This document shows positions 6,202-7,268 of a DNA stretch of 7,268 nucleotides, piece after piece. This stretch comes from Candidatus Latescibacterota bacterium (GTDB lineage: Bacteria; Latescibacterota; UBA2968; UBA8231). The notes beneath the pieces were generated by a model that was not told the origin of the DNA, made no database searches, and saw only the letters and a list, made by a program, of their open reading frames with translations. Position numbers and translations under genes: made by a program. Each line of letters opens with the position of its first letter. The stretch's first letter is position 1. Location: positions 9,219 through 16,486 of the forward strand of contig DPVW01000038.1 in NCBI GenBank assembly GCA_003529325.1, read 5' to 3'.

Positions 6202-7268
6202 TCCCAGAAGACGATGCTACGCCGGTGGAACGCCTGCTGTGGACGGGCAAACCAGGCAGCGCGCGATTGTGGCATGGAGCGGAATGGAGTCCTGCTCAGC
6301 GGGCCTCCCGGTTGGGTGTTGTCACGTGCGAGCACGAACGGCAGGTCATTGCAGGTCAGGTGACTGACCTCTGTTTCGTTTTTGAGGCCCCGCAACATGG
6401 CCTGCCTGCTCGTAGCCGCCTGCGCATCGCCTGGCGCTGGCCTTTCGACTGGCGTCCAGCACATGCGCAGGACCCCACTGCGCAGTTGTCCATCGACGGT
6501 ACTGACGTGGACCTGCCTGTCGCCCACGTACCGCGCGGTGCCTTTGACCCCTGGCAACATCAACTAGATATCGCCTTGAAGGTCCCGCTCCACGCTGGAC
6601 AAGTCCTGCAGATTCGGCCGGGTTGTGGCAATGGCTGGCGGGCGCCGACCATGGCTTGTGATAGCGTCGATTTTCTCATCGCCCTATGGCAACCAGAGGA
6701 TCCGCGCTGGAATCTGGTGGGGGTTACGTCCGCCCCTGTCGTCGTCCCAGGAGATGGCGTGTGCGCCGTCGCCGTCGCCGGTGGCGACGCGGTAGTTGGC
6801 GAAGGCGTGGACGTTCACCTGCGTGTGGAGGATGAATGGGGCAACACCACCGTGCTGCCCGCAGGTCCGCCTGTCCTGTTGCCTTCGGAGGCGGTTGAGC
6901 AACTGGACCTGCGCCTGGAAACGCAGCCGGATGTCGCACTGCTGAGGCTGCGGTTTCTGCAGCCGGGTCTGCAGCGGCCGAACTTCGACGTGCCCGGTGT
7001 GGGGAGGGTTGCTGGGAATGCGATTCAAGTGCACGCAGAACCACCCGCGTTGCGACTCTACTTCGGCGACTTGCACTCAGGGCAGAGCGACGTCGGTTGT
7101 GGTGCAGGTTCTCTGACTCAGCATTTTCGCCATGCCCGTGCAGCGGGGTTGCAGTTTGCTTCGCAGCAGGCCAACGATCACTACATCACACAGGCCCGCT
7201 GGGCGTCGATCCGACGGGACACGGCGAAGGCGGAGCGTCCGGGGGAGTTCGTCGCCGTCCTCGGTTGC
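6198..7268 (+). CDS. DUF3604-family (PHP-like) protein, N-terminal 357 residues (3' end outside window)
   Basis: An uninterrupted frame runs from TTG 6198 to the right edge, with no ATG until 6649. TTG 6198 overlaps the dehydrogenase stop (TTGA), suggesting coupling; GTG 6225 is an alternative start. Residues 1-285 look like the beta-rich N-terminal region of DUF3604 proteins, including VHLRVEDEWGN, an Ig-like strand pattern. The hallmark follows at 287-301: LYFGDLHSGQSDVGC, then HFRHARAAGLQFA (309-321) and NDHYITQARW (326-335), matching the family's G-D-L-H, AR-x-x-x-L-F and D-H motifs. DUF3604 resembles PHP metal-dependent phosphoesterases, but its biochemical role is not established. The usual second His of the PHP HxH motif is Gly295 here, while Asp291, His293, Asp327 and His328 are present. 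No signal peptide is visible. Family call is good; function is unknown, and later metal-binding motifs fall outside the window. Confidence 0.8.
   Translation, partial: MIPEDDATPVERLLWTGKPGSARLWHGAEWSPAQRASRLGVVTCEHERQVIAGQVTDLCFVFEAPQHGLPARSRLRIAWRWPFDWRPAHAQDPTAQLSIDGTDVDLPVAHVPRGAFDPWQHQLDIALKVPLHAGQVLQIRPGCGNGWRAPTMACDSVDFLIALWQPEDPRWNLVGVTSAPVVVPGDGVCAVAVAGGDAVVGEGVDVHLRVEDEWGNTTVLPAGPPVLLPSEAVEQLDLRLETQPDVALLRLRFLQPGLQRPNFDVPGVGRVAGNAIQVHAEPPALRLYFGDLHSGQSDVGCGAGSLTQHFRHARAAGLQFASQQANDHYITQARWASIRRDTAKAERPGEFVAVLGC

Noticed and set aside
6773..6789. Perfect 7-bp inverted repeat with 3-base loop, terminator-like stem
   Set aside because: It lies inside the DUF3604 coding frame (AVAVAGGDAV), has no T-run, and is expected from GC-rich codons.

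Overview
The window is GC-rich DNA with tightly packed genes, probably from a Gram-negative bacterium. A lipoprotein signal peptide with a clean lipobox is encoded at the left end, and Shine-Dalgarno-type start sites occur throughout. A marine or soil proteobacterium would fit, but nothing here fixes the taxon. No tRNA, rRNA, mobile element, CRISPR array or strong terminator hairpin is visible.

Left third (1-1495, minus strand): two adjacent genes for exported proteins of unknown function. The upstream gene (1495 to 402) begins with a good Shine-Dalgarno sequence and a signal peptide. Its reading frame is broken at least twice: at a G5 run (1264-1268) and around 753-698. It is either a decaying pseudogene or a gene hit by assembly indels. 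Fourteen bases after its stop a lipoprotein gene starts at 387 and runs off the left edge.

Middle (1496-1677): a 182-base divergent intergenic region with weak promoter-like elements and a short palindrome.

Right (1678-7268, plus strand): a compact operon-like series of five genes. In order they encode an isochorismatase-fold cysteine hydrolase, a mandelate racemase/enolase-superfamily dehydratase with the full D-galactonate-dehydratase-type catalytic set, a gamma-glutamyltransferase-like Ntn hydrolase, a zinc-less medium-chain dehydrogenase/reductase, and a DUF3604 (PHP-like) protein that runs off the right edge. Three of the four junctions overlap by 4 bases or are separated by 3 bases. 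The fourth (3513-3567) is a 55-base gap holding a direct repeat. The last two genes both appear to start with TTG.

Taken together, the right-hand cluster looks like an uncharacterised catabolic pathway. Two amide- or peptide-type hydrolases would release an acid, the enolase-superfamily enzyme would dehydrate a hydroxy or sugar acid, and the dehydrogenase would do a redox step. The DUF3604 protein may be a metal-dependent hydrolase of unknown substrate. This assignment is inference from family membership and gene order; the substrate cannot be read from the sequence.
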